A DNA stretch of 6,711 nt from Acidobacteriota bacterium (GTDB taxonomy: Bacteria > Acidobacteriota > HRBIN11). Made by a program: the position numbers and the translations under genes. The stretch lies in NCBI GenBank assembly GCA_030550225.1, contig JAUQPV010000140.1, positions 1 through 6,711 of the forward strand, written 5' to 3'. The notes beneath the pieces were generated by a model, which was given only the letters and a program-made list of their open reading frames with translations, did not search any database and was not told where the DNA came from. Of the stretch, positions 1-6,360 are shown piece by piece. Each line of letters opens with the position of its first letter. The first letter of the stretch is position 1.

Positions 1-174
1 CCGACAGGCGGACGAACGCTGATCCTCCCCCGGAGCGCCGTAATTCCCTTGGACCTGCCCTCCAACGAAGCCTTGCGGCTGGTCATGTCCGGCGGCCTCC
101 TGGCTCTCTCGGAAGGCCCGACCGAAACGAGTTCGCCGGAAGCGGTGCCCGGGATACGGACGCCGAAAGCCTGA
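1..174 (+). CDS. DUF502 family membrane protein, C-terminal end (5' partial)
   Basis: Frame 1 is open from the first base to a TGA at 172-174 and gives 57 residues; the start lies outside the window. The segment PTGGRTLILPRSAVIPLDLP followed by EALRLVMSGGLLA matches the end of the DUF502 domain, where family members have a 'P-x-P-x-S-G ... VP...V..LDM...EAL..I.SGG' pattern. DUF502 proteins are small bacterial integral membrane proteins, related to plant COV/LCV proteins, with no settled biochemical role. The membrane helices would be upstream and cannot be seen. After the conserved SGG the last 20 or so residues are Ser/Thr/Pro-rich and look like a variable tail. coaX follows 149 bases downstream on the same strand. 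The family call rests only on this C-terminal motif. Confidence 0.8.
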   Translation, partial: PTGGRTLILPRSAVIPLDLPSNEALRLVMSGGLLALSEGPTETSSPEAVPGIRTPKA

Positions 175-219
175 CGGCGCTTCGGGGGCTGACGCCGCCA
201 TCACGGGCGGTGTTTCGAG

Positions 220-266
220 GGCAGAGGGCATAGAGTGAGTTTGCGCTGTGCTCTCTGCTCTTTGCC
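220..266. other. Imperfect 16-bp hairpin between the DUF502 gene and coaX
   Basis: Bases 220-235 (GGCAGAGGGCATAGAG) and 251-266 (CTCTCTGCTCTTTGCC) are nearly reverse complements. As plus-strand RNA they form 13 Watson-Crick pairs, 2 G-U pairs and 1 mismatch around a 15-base loop. No run of T follows, so a standard intrinsic terminator is not well supported. It could be a leader structure of coaX or a degenerate repeat element. The pairing is seen directly; the role is unknown. Confidence 0.5.
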
Positions 267-273
267 GTCTTCC

Positions 274-305
274 CGACCTGCCCATCTGCCTATCTGCCGA
301 CCTGC
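274..305. repeat. Short tandem array, four 8-bp units, upstream of coaX
   Basis: Four consecutive octamers share the pattern C-N-A-Y-C-T-G-C: CGACCTGC, CCATCTGC, CTATCTGC and CGACCTGC. The first and last are identical. The array ends 18 bases before the first possible coaX start codon. It is short, but the period holds without slippage. It belongs with the period-7 arrays at 2745-2779, 6212-6239 and 6361-6455. Confidence 0.6.
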
Positions 306-323
306 CCAGGTGTATGGAGCCCT

Positions 324-1112
324 ATGGCCATGGAGCGGGACGAACTGATGGTCATCGACATCGGGAACACCCAGACGAGTGTCGGATTCTGGAAAGCGGG
401 CGCCATCGTCGACGCCTACCGATTCCAGTCGGACCGGGACCGCACGGCCGACGAGTGGGGCCTGTGGTTCCGATGGGTCCTCCACTGGAACCGAGGCGGT
501 CCCGACCGTCTCCGGGGGGTCGCCATCGCCAGCGTCGTCCCCCCGATGACAGACCGGGTCGTCCAGGCCTGCCAAAAGTACCTGGGCCAGACGCCCTTTG
601 TCGTCGAGCCGGGCATTCGGACCGGGATGCCCATCCTCTACGAGGACCCGAAGGCCGTCGGGGCCGACCGTATCGCCAACGCCGTGGCGGCCTTTCGGGA
701 GCTCGGCGGCCCCTGCGTCGTCATCGACCTCGGGACGGCGACGACCTTCGACATCATCAGCGAGCGGGGCGAGTACCTCGGCGGTGTCATCGCCCCGGGC
801 ATCGAGATTTCGGCCGACGCCCTCTTCCAACGGGCCGCCCGCCTGCCCCGGGTCGAGGTCCGACGCCCGCCGGGCGTCATCGGCCGGAACACGCCTCATG
901 CCATGCAGGCAGGCCTCTTTTACGGCTACGCCGGCCTGATCGAGCGGATCGCTCGGGAGATCCAGGCCGTCCTGGGCGAGAAAACCCAATTCATCGCCAC
1001 CGGCGGCCTGGCCCCCCTGTTGGCCGACACGAGCCCCTACATGCAGAGGATCGACCTCCTGCTGACCCTTCGGGGCATCGCCTACTTGTATGAGATGAAC
1101 CAGGCCGAATAG
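324..1112 (+). CDS. coaX: Type III pantothenate kinase (CoaX)
   Basis: Phosphorylates pantothenate to 4'-phosphopantothenate with ATP, the first step of coenzyme A synthesis in the cytoplasm. The 262-residue length is normal for CoaX (about 250-270), and the family motifs occur in order: the phosphate-binding DIGNT at 12-16, GADRIANA at 113-120, DLGTATT at 135-141 with the second-half acidic residue D135, GGVIAPG at 153-159, GRNT at 187-190 and ATGG at 226-229. This is the ASKHA two-half kinase fold. Type III enzymes typically need a monovalent cation and are not feedback-inhibited by CoA; that is family knowledge. Start choice: ATG codons occur at 324, 330 and 348. GGAG at 316-319 sits 4 bases from the first and 10 from the second; 348 would place the DIGNT motif nearest the usual N-terminus and has a purine-rich GAGCGGGA before it. 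The gene ends 66 bases before the convergent purH stop codon. Confidence 0.96.
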   Translation: MAMERDELMVIDIGNTQTSVGFWKAGAIVDAYRFQSDRDRTADEWGLWFRWVLHWNRGGPDRLRGVAIASVVPPMTDRVVQACQKYLGQTPFVVEPGIRTGMPILYEDPKAVGADRIANAVAAFRELGGPCVVIDLGTATTFDIISERGEYLGGVIAPGIEISADALFQRAARLPRVEVRRPPGVIGRNTPHAMQAGLFYGYAGLIERIAREIQAVLGEKTQFIATGGLAPLLADTSPYMQRIDLLLTLRGIAYLYEMNQAE

Positions 1113-1153
1113 TGCTTCCGGCTGCCCAGGACACGAGACCTCGTTTCGCCGTG

Positions 1154-1175
1154 CCCGCTACGGGGTTAAAGCGGG
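1154..1175. terminator. Possible bidirectional terminator hairpin between coaX and purH
   Basis: CCCGCT at 1154-1159 pairs perfectly with AGCGGG at 1170-1175 around a 10-base loop, in the 66-base gap between two convergent genes, where terminators are expected. The stem is only 6 bp and no T-run follows on either strand. Position is the main support. Confidence 0.3.
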
Positions 1176-1178
1176 AAC

Positions 1179-2732
1179 CTAATGGCGGAAGTGACGGAGG
1201 CCCGTCAGGACCATTGCCATCCCGTGTTCGTCGGCCGCCTGAATGACCTCGTCGTCCCGGATAGAGCCGCCGGGCTGGATGACGGCCGTGACACCGGCCC
1301 TCGCCAGTTCGTCGACGCCGTCCCGGAAGGGGAAGAAAGCATCCGACGCCGCGACGGCCCCCCGCAAGTCGGCCGCCGGTGCCTTCTGGACGGTGACCCG
1401 AACGGCATCGACGCGGCTGACCTGACCCCCGCCGATGCCGAGCGTCCGAAGGTCTCGAGCCAGGACGATGGCATTGCTCTTGACGTGCTTGACGACCCGC
1501 CAGGCAAAGGCCAGGTCCCGCCATTCGGCTTCTGACGGGGTCCGCTTCGTGACGACCCGCCACGTCTGAGGGTCCTCGACAGGCCAGTCGCCGTCTTGGA
1601 CGAGAACGCCGCCCAGGACGGACCGGACCTCGACGGATCGGTCCGGCCGCCAGGGACCGGATAGCTCCAAGACCCGCAGGTTCTTCTTCCGGGCGAGGAT
1701 CCGAAGGGCCTCGTCCGTGTAGCCCGGGGCGATGACGCACTCCATGAAGGTTTCGACGATGGCCTCGGCGGCCGCCTCGTCGATGACGCCCCCGATGCCG
1801 GCAATGCCCCCGAAGGCGGCCACGGCATCCGCATCCCGAGCCCGGACGTAAGCATCCCGCGCCGTGGTGGCGACGGCCACGCCGGACGGCGTGTTGTGCT
1901 TGATGACGACGGCGACGACGCCCTCGGCCTCCCCTTCGAAGTCGGCGACGACCCGAACGGCGGCATCCAGGTCGAGGATGTTGTTGTACGAAAGTTCTTT
2001 CCCCTGGAGCTGGTGGGCCCGATGGAGGGCGACGGGCGCTTCAGGCCGGACGGCGTACCAGTAGCCCCGCTGGTGGGGATTCTCGCCGTAGCGAAGGGCC
2101 TGATGCCGCACGAGGGCCAGGGGCCATCGGACCGGCTCGGTCTGGTCCAGTTCTTGATAGAAGCGGGCCGTGATGACGGCGTCATAAACGGCCGTGTAAG
2201 CAAAGGCCTTGGCGGCCATCGCCTTCCGGAAGGACTCCGGTGGGGGCCACGTGCCCTGCCGGAGGACGTCTACGAGGGCCGGATAGTCGGCCGGCTCGAC
2301 GAGGACCGTCACCCACGGCCAGTTCTTGGCGGCCGCCCGGATAAGGGCCACGCCGCCGATGTCGACCCACTCCATGAGCTGGGTGAGGGAAAGCCCCTGC
2401 TGGGCCCATTCCTCGAAGGGGTAGAGGTTCACGACGACGAGGTCGATCGGGGCCAGGCCGTACTGTTGGAGCTGGGCTTCGTCTTCGGGCCGGTCCCGGC
2501 GAGCGAGGATGCCCGCAAAGACGGCCGGATGAAGCGTCTTGACCCGGCCGCCCAGGACCTCCGGAAAGCCGGTCACGTCTTCGATGCGCCGAACGTAGAC
2601 ATCCTGGGCTTGAAGGAGCTGCGCCGTCCCACCCGTGGCGAGAATTTCAAAGCGATGGTCAGCCAACGCACGGGCCAGCTCGGTCAGGCCCGTCTTGTCG
2701 TACACGCTGATGAGGGCTCGACGGGATTCCAT
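1179..2732 (-). CDS. purH: Bifunctional AICAR formyltransferase / IMP cyclohydrolase (PurH)
   Basis: Catalyses the last two steps of purine synthesis: AICAR plus 10-formyl-THF to FAICAR, then ring closure to IMP. The 517 residues match the usual 510-530. The N-terminal MGS-like cyclohydrolase domain (about 1-195) shows ATGGTA 32-37, GRVKTLHP 62-69 (R63, K65), NLYPFE 102-107 (Y104), DIGG 124-127 (D124) and RAAAKN 132-137 (K136), covering the known active-site positions. The transformylase domain shows LRYGENPHQ 213-221, the catalytic Lys-His pair K278-H279, AFGG 306-309, KHVKSNAI 415-422, SDAFFPF 463-469, QPGGSIRD 486-493 and the terminal RHFRH. Start: ATG at 2732 aligns with the family start (MESRRALISVYDKTG). 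A TTG at 2795 would add 21 residues encoded largely by a heptamer array. No clear Shine-Dalgarno precedes 2732. The gene stands apart from other pur genes here and may have its own promoter (2834-2863). Stop is TAG. Confidence 0.97.
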   Translation of the reverse strand: MESRRALISVYDKTGLTELARALADHRFEILATGGTAQLLQAQDVYVRRIEDVTGFPEVLGGRVKTLHPAVFAGILARRDRPEDEAQLQQYGLAPIDLVVVNLYPFEEWAQQGLSLTQLMEWVDIGGVALIRAAAKNWPWVTVLVEPADYPALVDVLRQGTWPPPESFRKAMAAKAFAYTAVYDAVITARFYQELDQTEPVRWPLALVRHQALRYGENPHQRGYWYAVRPEAPVALHRAHQLQGKELSYNNILDLDAAVRVVADFEGEAEGVVAVVIKHNTPSGVAVATTARDAYVRARDADAVAAFGGIAGIGGVIDEAAAEAIVETFMECVIAPGYTDEALRILARKKNLRVLELSGPWRPDRSVEVRSVLGGVLVQDGDWPVEDPQTWRVVTKRTPSEAEWRDLAFAWRVVKHVKSNAIVLARDLRTLGIGGGQVSRVDAVRVTVQKAPAADLRGAVAASDAFFPFRDGVDELARAGVTAVIQPGGSIRDDEVIQAADEHGMAMVLTGLRHFRH

Positions 2733-2744
2733 GACCGGAAAAGC

Positions 2745-2779
2745 CGAAGATACAGGTTCCAAGATGCAGGACGCAGGAT
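2745..2779 (-). repeat. Five-unit heptamer array in the purH leader
   Basis: Read on the minus strand, toward purH, five consecutive 7-mers occur in register: ATCCTGC, GTCCTGC, ATCTTGG, AACCTGT and ATCTTCG (consensus about RTCCTGC, degrading toward the gene). The array ends 12 bases before the purH ATG at 2732. A purH start at TTG 2795 would have to translate through it, which is one reason to prefer 2732. Confidence 0.55.
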
Positions 2780-2833
2780 AGGCCCCGGGCTCCAAGGGCC
2801 GGGCTTTCCTCGACTCGTCACGCCGGCCGTTCT

Positions 2834-2863
2834 ATATTACGATAAACCTAACAAAGACTTCAA
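2834..2863 (-). promoter_or_regulatory. Candidate sigma-70-type promoter for purH
   Basis: On the minus strand, TTGAAG (plus 2858-2863) and TAATAT (plus 2834-2839) are separated by 18 bases, each matching the -35 and -10 consensus at 4 of 6 positions. They lie in a notably AT-rich patch of otherwise GC-rich DNA. The -35 falls in the last codons of the coiled-coil gene and the -10 overlaps its stop codon. The purH ATG would follow about 95 bases downstream, giving a leader that contains the heptamer array. This is a consensus match only. Confidence 0.35.
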
Positions 2864-3400
2864 AAGGTCGGCAAAGGTCGGGTTCATTACCGTTAAAAGT
2901 AAAAGCAGAAAGACCAAGACGACATTCAATTTGAGATTCAGCCGGTCGTAACGACTCCGAGACTCCGTCTCTAAGGCATCTATCCGAGCCCGCAAGATGC
3001 CGATTTGCTGGTCGATGTACGCTCGGAGGGCTTCGATCTGTGCCTGCAAGGAAGCTCCCTGCTGTTCCATCTGCGCCCGGAGGGTCCCGATCGCTTGGTC
3101 CATCTGAGCCTGCAGGGACGTTCCCTGCTGTTCCATCTGCGCCCGGAGCGTCCCGATCGCTTGGTCCATCCGGGCCTGCAAGACGCCGATCTGCTGGTCG
3201 ATATAGGCCCGGAGGGCCTCCATATGGGCCAGGAAGACCTCCTTTGTGACCAGCTTCTCGAACAGCTCGTCCCGCAGGTTCGCCAGCTTCACGGTCGTGG
3301 TGGCCTCGACGGCGGCTTCGATGCCGTGAACCAGCTTCCGAGCGCTTTCCTTACCCAAGGCGTCTTCCAGGGCTTCGTACACGTCTACCGGGATGCTCAT
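2837..3400 (-). CDS. Unrecognised coiled-coil protein with a C-terminal membrane anchor
   Basis: No named family is recognised with confidence. The layout loosely recalls the bacterial DUF1640/CCDC90-like proteins (helical head, coiled coil, terminal membrane helix). Of 187 residues, 1-60 form a charged, probably helical head (MSIPVDVYEALEDALGKESA at the start). Residues 67-150 are a Gln/Ala-rich coiled coil of 11-residue units: five in a row at 67-121, a 7-residue insert at 122-128 (IEALRAY), then two more at 129-139 and 140-150. Residues 156-173 are a hydrophobic helix (core VVLVFLLLLL), followed by 14 residues likely to be amphipathic. Arg/Lys residues before the helix suggest the coil stays in the cytoplasm. 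There is no signal peptide. The start is supported by GAGGGGAG at plus 3404-3411, three bases from the ATG. It lies 97 bases after the Omp85 stop codon on the same strand. It could be a scaffold or a mechanical linker; its role is unknown. Confidence 0.85.
   Translation of the reverse strand: MSIPVDVYEALEDALGKESARKLVHGIEAAVEATTTVKLANLRDELFEKLVTKEVFLAHMEALRAYIDQQIGVLQARMDQAIGTLRAQMEQQGTSLQAQMDQAIGTLRAQMEQQGASLQAQIEALRAYIDQQIGILRARIDALETESRSRYDRLNLKLNVVLVFLLLLLTVMNPTFADLLKSLLGLS
3041..3172 (-). repeat. 66-bp tandem duplication inside the coiled-coil gene
   Basis: Bases 3041-3106 and 3107-3172 are two direct copies differing at 6 of 66 positions, with an identical 20-base core from 3061 and 3127. 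Each copy encodes 22 residues, two 11-residue coiled-coil units. The flanks also echo each other: 3001-3040 and 3187-3226 both encode EALRAYIDQQIG. The near identity implies a recent duplication, or gene conversion, that changed the length of the coil. Confidence 0.85.
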
Positions 3401-3497
3401 CCACTCCCCTCACGGTGTCGTCAGGTCCATCGATATTTTGGGTCGTCCTCGCCTTTATGCAAGAAGCGACGGGAGGACGCCATGAAGAGCGGTCCTG

Positions 3498-6239
3498 TTA
3501 AAACTCCTGGCCGATGGTCACGAACCAGTGGAAGCGTTTCTCGCCCGGACGTGGGTCCAGGAGCCATGCCAGGTCGATCCCCACGGGGCCGAAGGGAGCG
3601 ATATACCGGAGGCCGAAACCCCCGGCCTTCCGGAGGTCGGACCACCGAAGGCTCGGATTTTCCAGGAATACGTTCCCGACGTCGAGGAACAGCACGAGAC
3701 CCCAGGACGGCCGCAGGTCGAGACGCTGTTCGACTGTCGTCAGCCACAGGGCGTTCCCGCCCAAGGGCGGCCCCAACGTGTTAAAGGCAAAACCCCGGTG
3801 GGTCCGGCTCCCACCGGCAAAGAACCGTTGGCTCGGCGGGAGCAAGACACGCTGGTCCGGTGGGAGTCGAGCGGGTGCCTCGAAGCGGCGGCTCCAGCCG
3901 GCCCGCTGAGCGACGGCCAGGACCCAGCCCGACGTCAGGGGGAGATAGACGTTCCACTGACCCGCCAGCTTCAGGAACGTCACGTCGGAGCCCCAACTCC
4001 GCAGGCTGAGCTCCCCAGTCACGCTCAGGAACTGGCCCCGGGTGGCATTCAGGACCGAATCCCGGGTGTCCTGGAGCCATCCGAGGGAGAGCTTGGTCAG
4101 CCGCAGGTTTTCGAACTCTCGGGCGATCAGCTCGACTTCCTCAGGGCTTAAGGTCCGGGCCAGATTCTCCAGTCGGGTCTCGCTGACCTCCCATTGGCCC
4201 GTCAAGAGAGACCGGGGGCCATACCGGTGGACCCCCTGAAGGAGACCCCGGGTCTGGAAGAGGTCAAAGTTCGGCTGACGCTGGAAGCCCGTCTCGCCAG
4301 CGACCTGCCACTCGACGGGGAGGCCCCCGATGGAGCGACCCCCGAAGGAGCCCAGGACCCGCCAGTTGACGAAGCTGAAGCGGAACAGGGCGTACAGCCG
4401 ATAGCCCCGGCCCAGAAAATTGTTGTACTGAGCGTTCAGGATGCCCCGGACCCGGTCGTTTTCCTGATACCCCAGGCCGTAGTTGAAGCGGGCCGGCCGG
4501 GCCTCCCGGAGGACGACCAGCAGGTGCTGTCGGTCCCCCATCTGTTGAGGAAGGGGCAGAGGGATCTCGACCCGTTCGAAGAGGCCGAGGTCGTATAAGC
4601 GGTTCTGAAAGGCCTCCAACCGGTCCGCCTGCAGGACGTCCCCCTCGCGAAACGGCAGGAGACGGTACAGGACGCCCGCCTGCGTGTGGTACAAGCCCCG
4701 GAAGATGACCCGTTCGATGTAAGTCGGCTCGCCTTCCAGGATATGAAAGTCGACCCGCACGGCATCCGTCCGACCCGGGACGGGCGCCACGCGAGGTTCG
4801 ACCTGAACCCGGAAATAGCCCGCTTGGTAGTATTTCTGCCGGATAGCCTGGAGGCTCAAGTCCAGCAGACGCCGCTCCAGGGCCTGGCCCCGGCGTAGGG
4901 GGATATAGGCCGTTAGCTCCTCATCGCTCCATACGGAGTTGCCCCAAAAGTCGACGTCCTGGACGTACCGCCGCGGGCCGATGCTACAGAGGATTCGAAG
5001 ACGGACATCACCCGGGTTGCCATACTCAGGGATAACTTGAAATTCGACCGGTTGATAGCCCCGTTCCTGAAGGCTGACCTGAAAGCGGCGGAGCCACGTC
5101 TGGAACTGGTCGTAGACCCAGGGCGACCCGGGCGCCCAGGGTTGGACCTCCGTGCGGAGCTCGTCCGGCAGACCCTCCCAGTGGATCGACGTGATCCGGG
5201 CCATCGGCCCGGGTTCGACCCGGAACACGACGGCGACCGCCGCCGGCGTTTGGGTCCGGACCGACCATGTCACTTCCGCCTGCGGGTACGCATGGGCCTG
5301 GAGGGTCCGCTGGAGCATACCCCGGAGGACCTCCAGCAGGTCGTCGGACCAACTCCGGGCACCCCCGACCCAGTCGAGCCACTCCTGGACCGGCGGGATC
5401 TCAGGCGGCCAACCCACGACCTCGACCCGCACACGGGGTCCGCACTGCCCGTCCAAGCGAACGACACCGTCCGACCACGTGGCCTCCAAGTAAGCCGTCC
5501 AGTATCCCTCCTGACGAACCCGCTGGACGACCCGCTGGATGGCCGACTGAACGGCCGGGTTCCACCGTTCCGCCTTGCGCAAGAGGGCCTCGACAGGGCC
5601 GCGCAGGGTCGGACAAACGGGACCGGCCGACCAGGCCCAACGCCGAACCCGTCGGGGCGTGCCCTCGTCGACGTAGACCCGCAAGATGCCGGTTCGGCGT
5701 CGGGCATCGACTTCGTCCAAGTGAATATCCACGTCGGGCGACTCAAAACCCGCCTCCTCGTAGAAGCGCCGGATGTCTTCCTTCCAGCGCTCGACCTGGG
5801 CCGGGTCGTAGGGAAGCCCCAGGGCAAAGTCCGTCATGTGCCGTTGTAAGCGCCGGGGCGAGAAGGTCCGACTCGTAACGTAGAAGAAGCGCACGTCTTC
5901 GATGCGGGTCGGGACCACACAGGTCATCGTCAGGTCCACGGCCCTGCTCGATTCTTGCGTCGGCCCCCCGACGGGCGATACCCGCGCCGCGACCTGCTCG
6001 CATAGACCGGTCAGGTACACGTTCTGAAGAGATGACGCCAAGGCCTCGTCCGTCAGGACCTCCCCGAGGCGGACCGTCAGGAGACGACCCAAATCGTAGG
6101 CCGGTCGGGGGCCTTCAAAGACCCACCGCACCTGGCGGACGACCTGGGCGGCGGCCCCGCCGGTCGCCATAATCCAGACGATCCACCCCAGTCCCAGGAG
6201 ACGGCTCCATAAGACGATGGACCATAGACCACGGACCAT
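3498..6239 (-). CDS. Omp85-family outer-membrane assembly protein (BamA/TamA-type), seven probable POTRA domains
   Basis: Inserts or assembles beta-barrel proteins in the outer membrane. The 913 residues begin with a signal peptide: Trp-rich start, hydrophobic core about 14-25, probable cleavage after AAA at 29-31. POTRA-like units (strand, two helices, two strands) read at about 33-110, 112-193, 194-265, 268-343, 345-422, 423-504 and 505-581; the last three are clearest (for example YVQDVDFWGN, then YYQAGYF). The barrel is 582-913, about 330 residues, nearer TamA than BamA in size. The loop-6 signature is FFAGGSRTHRGF at 806-817, with His where Val is common but the RGF core intact. The end is GGFGLRYIAPFGPVGIDLAW, then a final Phe as in an outer-membrane beta-signal. 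All five Cys (80, 107, 209, 266, 418) lie in the POTRA region. GAGG precedes the ATG by five bases. BamA versus a paralogue cannot be decided here, so no symbol is given. Confidence 0.93.
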   Translation of the reverse strand: MVRGLWSIVLWSRLLGLGWIVWIMATGGAAAQVVRQVRWVFEGPRPAYDLGRLLTVRLGEVLTDEALASSLQNVYLTGLCEQVAARVSPVGGPTQESSRAVDLTMTCVVPTRIEDVRFFYVTSRTFSPRRLQRHMTDFALGLPYDPAQVERWKEDIRRFYEEAGFESPDVDIHLDEVDARRRTGILRVYVDEGTPRRVRRWAWSAGPVCPTLRGPVEALLRKAERWNPAVQSAIQRVVQRVRQEGYWTAYLEATWSDGVVRLDGQCGPRVRVEVVGWPPEIPPVQEWLDWVGGARSWSDDLLEVLRGMLQRTLQAHAYPQAEVTWSVRTQTPAAVAVVFRVEPGPMARITSIHWEGLPDELRTEVQPWAPGSPWVYDQFQTWLRRFQVSLQERGYQPVEFQVIPEYGNPGDVRLRILCSIGPRRYVQDVDFWGNSVWSDEELTAYIPLRRGQALERRLLDLSLQAIRQKYYQAGYFRVQVEPRVAPVPGRTDAVRVDFHILEGEPTYIERVIFRGLYHTQAGVLYRLLPFREGDVLQADRLEAFQNRLYDLGLFERVEIPLPLPQQMGDRQHLLVVLREARPARFNYGLGYQENDRVRGILNAQYNNFLGRGYRLYALFRFSFVNWRVLGSFGGRSIGGLPVEWQVAGETGFQRQPNFDLFQTRGLLQGVHRYGPRSLLTGQWEVSETRLENLARTLSPEEVELIAREFENLRLTKLSLGWLQDTRDSVLNATRGQFLSVTGELSLRSWGSDVTFLKLAGQWNVYLPLTSGWVLAVAQRAGWSRRFEAPARLPPDQRVLLPPSQRFFAGGSRTHRGFAFNTLGPPLGGNALWLTTVEQRLDLRPSWGLVLFLDVGNVFLENPSLRWSDLRKAGGFGLRYIAPFGPVGIDLAWLLDPRPGEKRFHWFVTIGQEF
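6212..6239 (-). repeat. Four-unit heptamer array covering the Omp85 start codon
   Basis: Read on the minus strand, the first 28 coding bases are four 7-mers in register: ATGGTCC, GTGGTCT, ATGGTCC and ATCGTCT. Units 1 and 3 are identical. The start codon is the first three bases of unit 1. The array encodes the first nine residues (MVRGLWSIV), the start of the signal peptide. No other ATG, GTG or TTG start codon lies in frame before M24, and M24 would lose the hydrophobic core, so this start appears necessary. Confidence 0.65.
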
Positions 6240-6360
6240 ACTCGCCTCGGACGTTTAGGCCGCCTTGTCTTGAAACGGGGGAGTCCGGTTCGTCCGACAG
6301 GGGCCGTTCGGTTTGTGAAACCCCGTATGGATTCAGCCTTTCCGACCCTTCGAGAAATCG

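Noticed and set aside
195..209. Small GC stem (CCGCC / GGCGG) after the DUF502 stop codon as a terminator
   Set aside because: A 5-bp stem with only three T residues afterwards, common by chance in this base composition.
248..1093. Alternative plus-strand frame of 281 codons across coaX
   Set aside because: CoaX motifs are all in the 324-1112 frame; this one is Arg/Pro/Gly-rich with no motif.
2733..2795. Longer purH start at TTG 2795
   Set aside because: It adds 21 residues absent from the family, uses a weaker start codon, and its extension is encoded mostly by a heptamer array. ATG 2732 aligns with known PurH N-termini.
1896..2951. Open frame of 351 codons on the plus strand, antisense to purH
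   Set aside because: It overlaps a fully recognisable purH on the other strand, has no family motifs, and its Gly/Pro/Arg-rich composition is typical of antisense frames in GC-rich DNA. Its end also reads antisense through the coiled-coil gene.
3401..3470. Promoter for the coiled-coil gene (TTGCAT, 17-base gap, AAAATA on the minus strand)
   Set aside because: Only about half of the consensus positions match in each box. The AT-rich patch is suggestive but not enough for a feature.
3444..3479. Inverted repeat CGTCCTC / GAGGACG in the gap after Omp85, as a terminator
   Set aside because: A 7-bp stem with a 22-base loop and no T-run on the minus strand; too weak to call.
5037..5849. Long plus-strand open frame antisense to the Omp85 gene
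   Set aside because: The Omp85 frame carries the signal peptide, POTRA pattern and barrel motifs; this frame has no recognisable domain and low-complexity Arg/Pro/Gly content.
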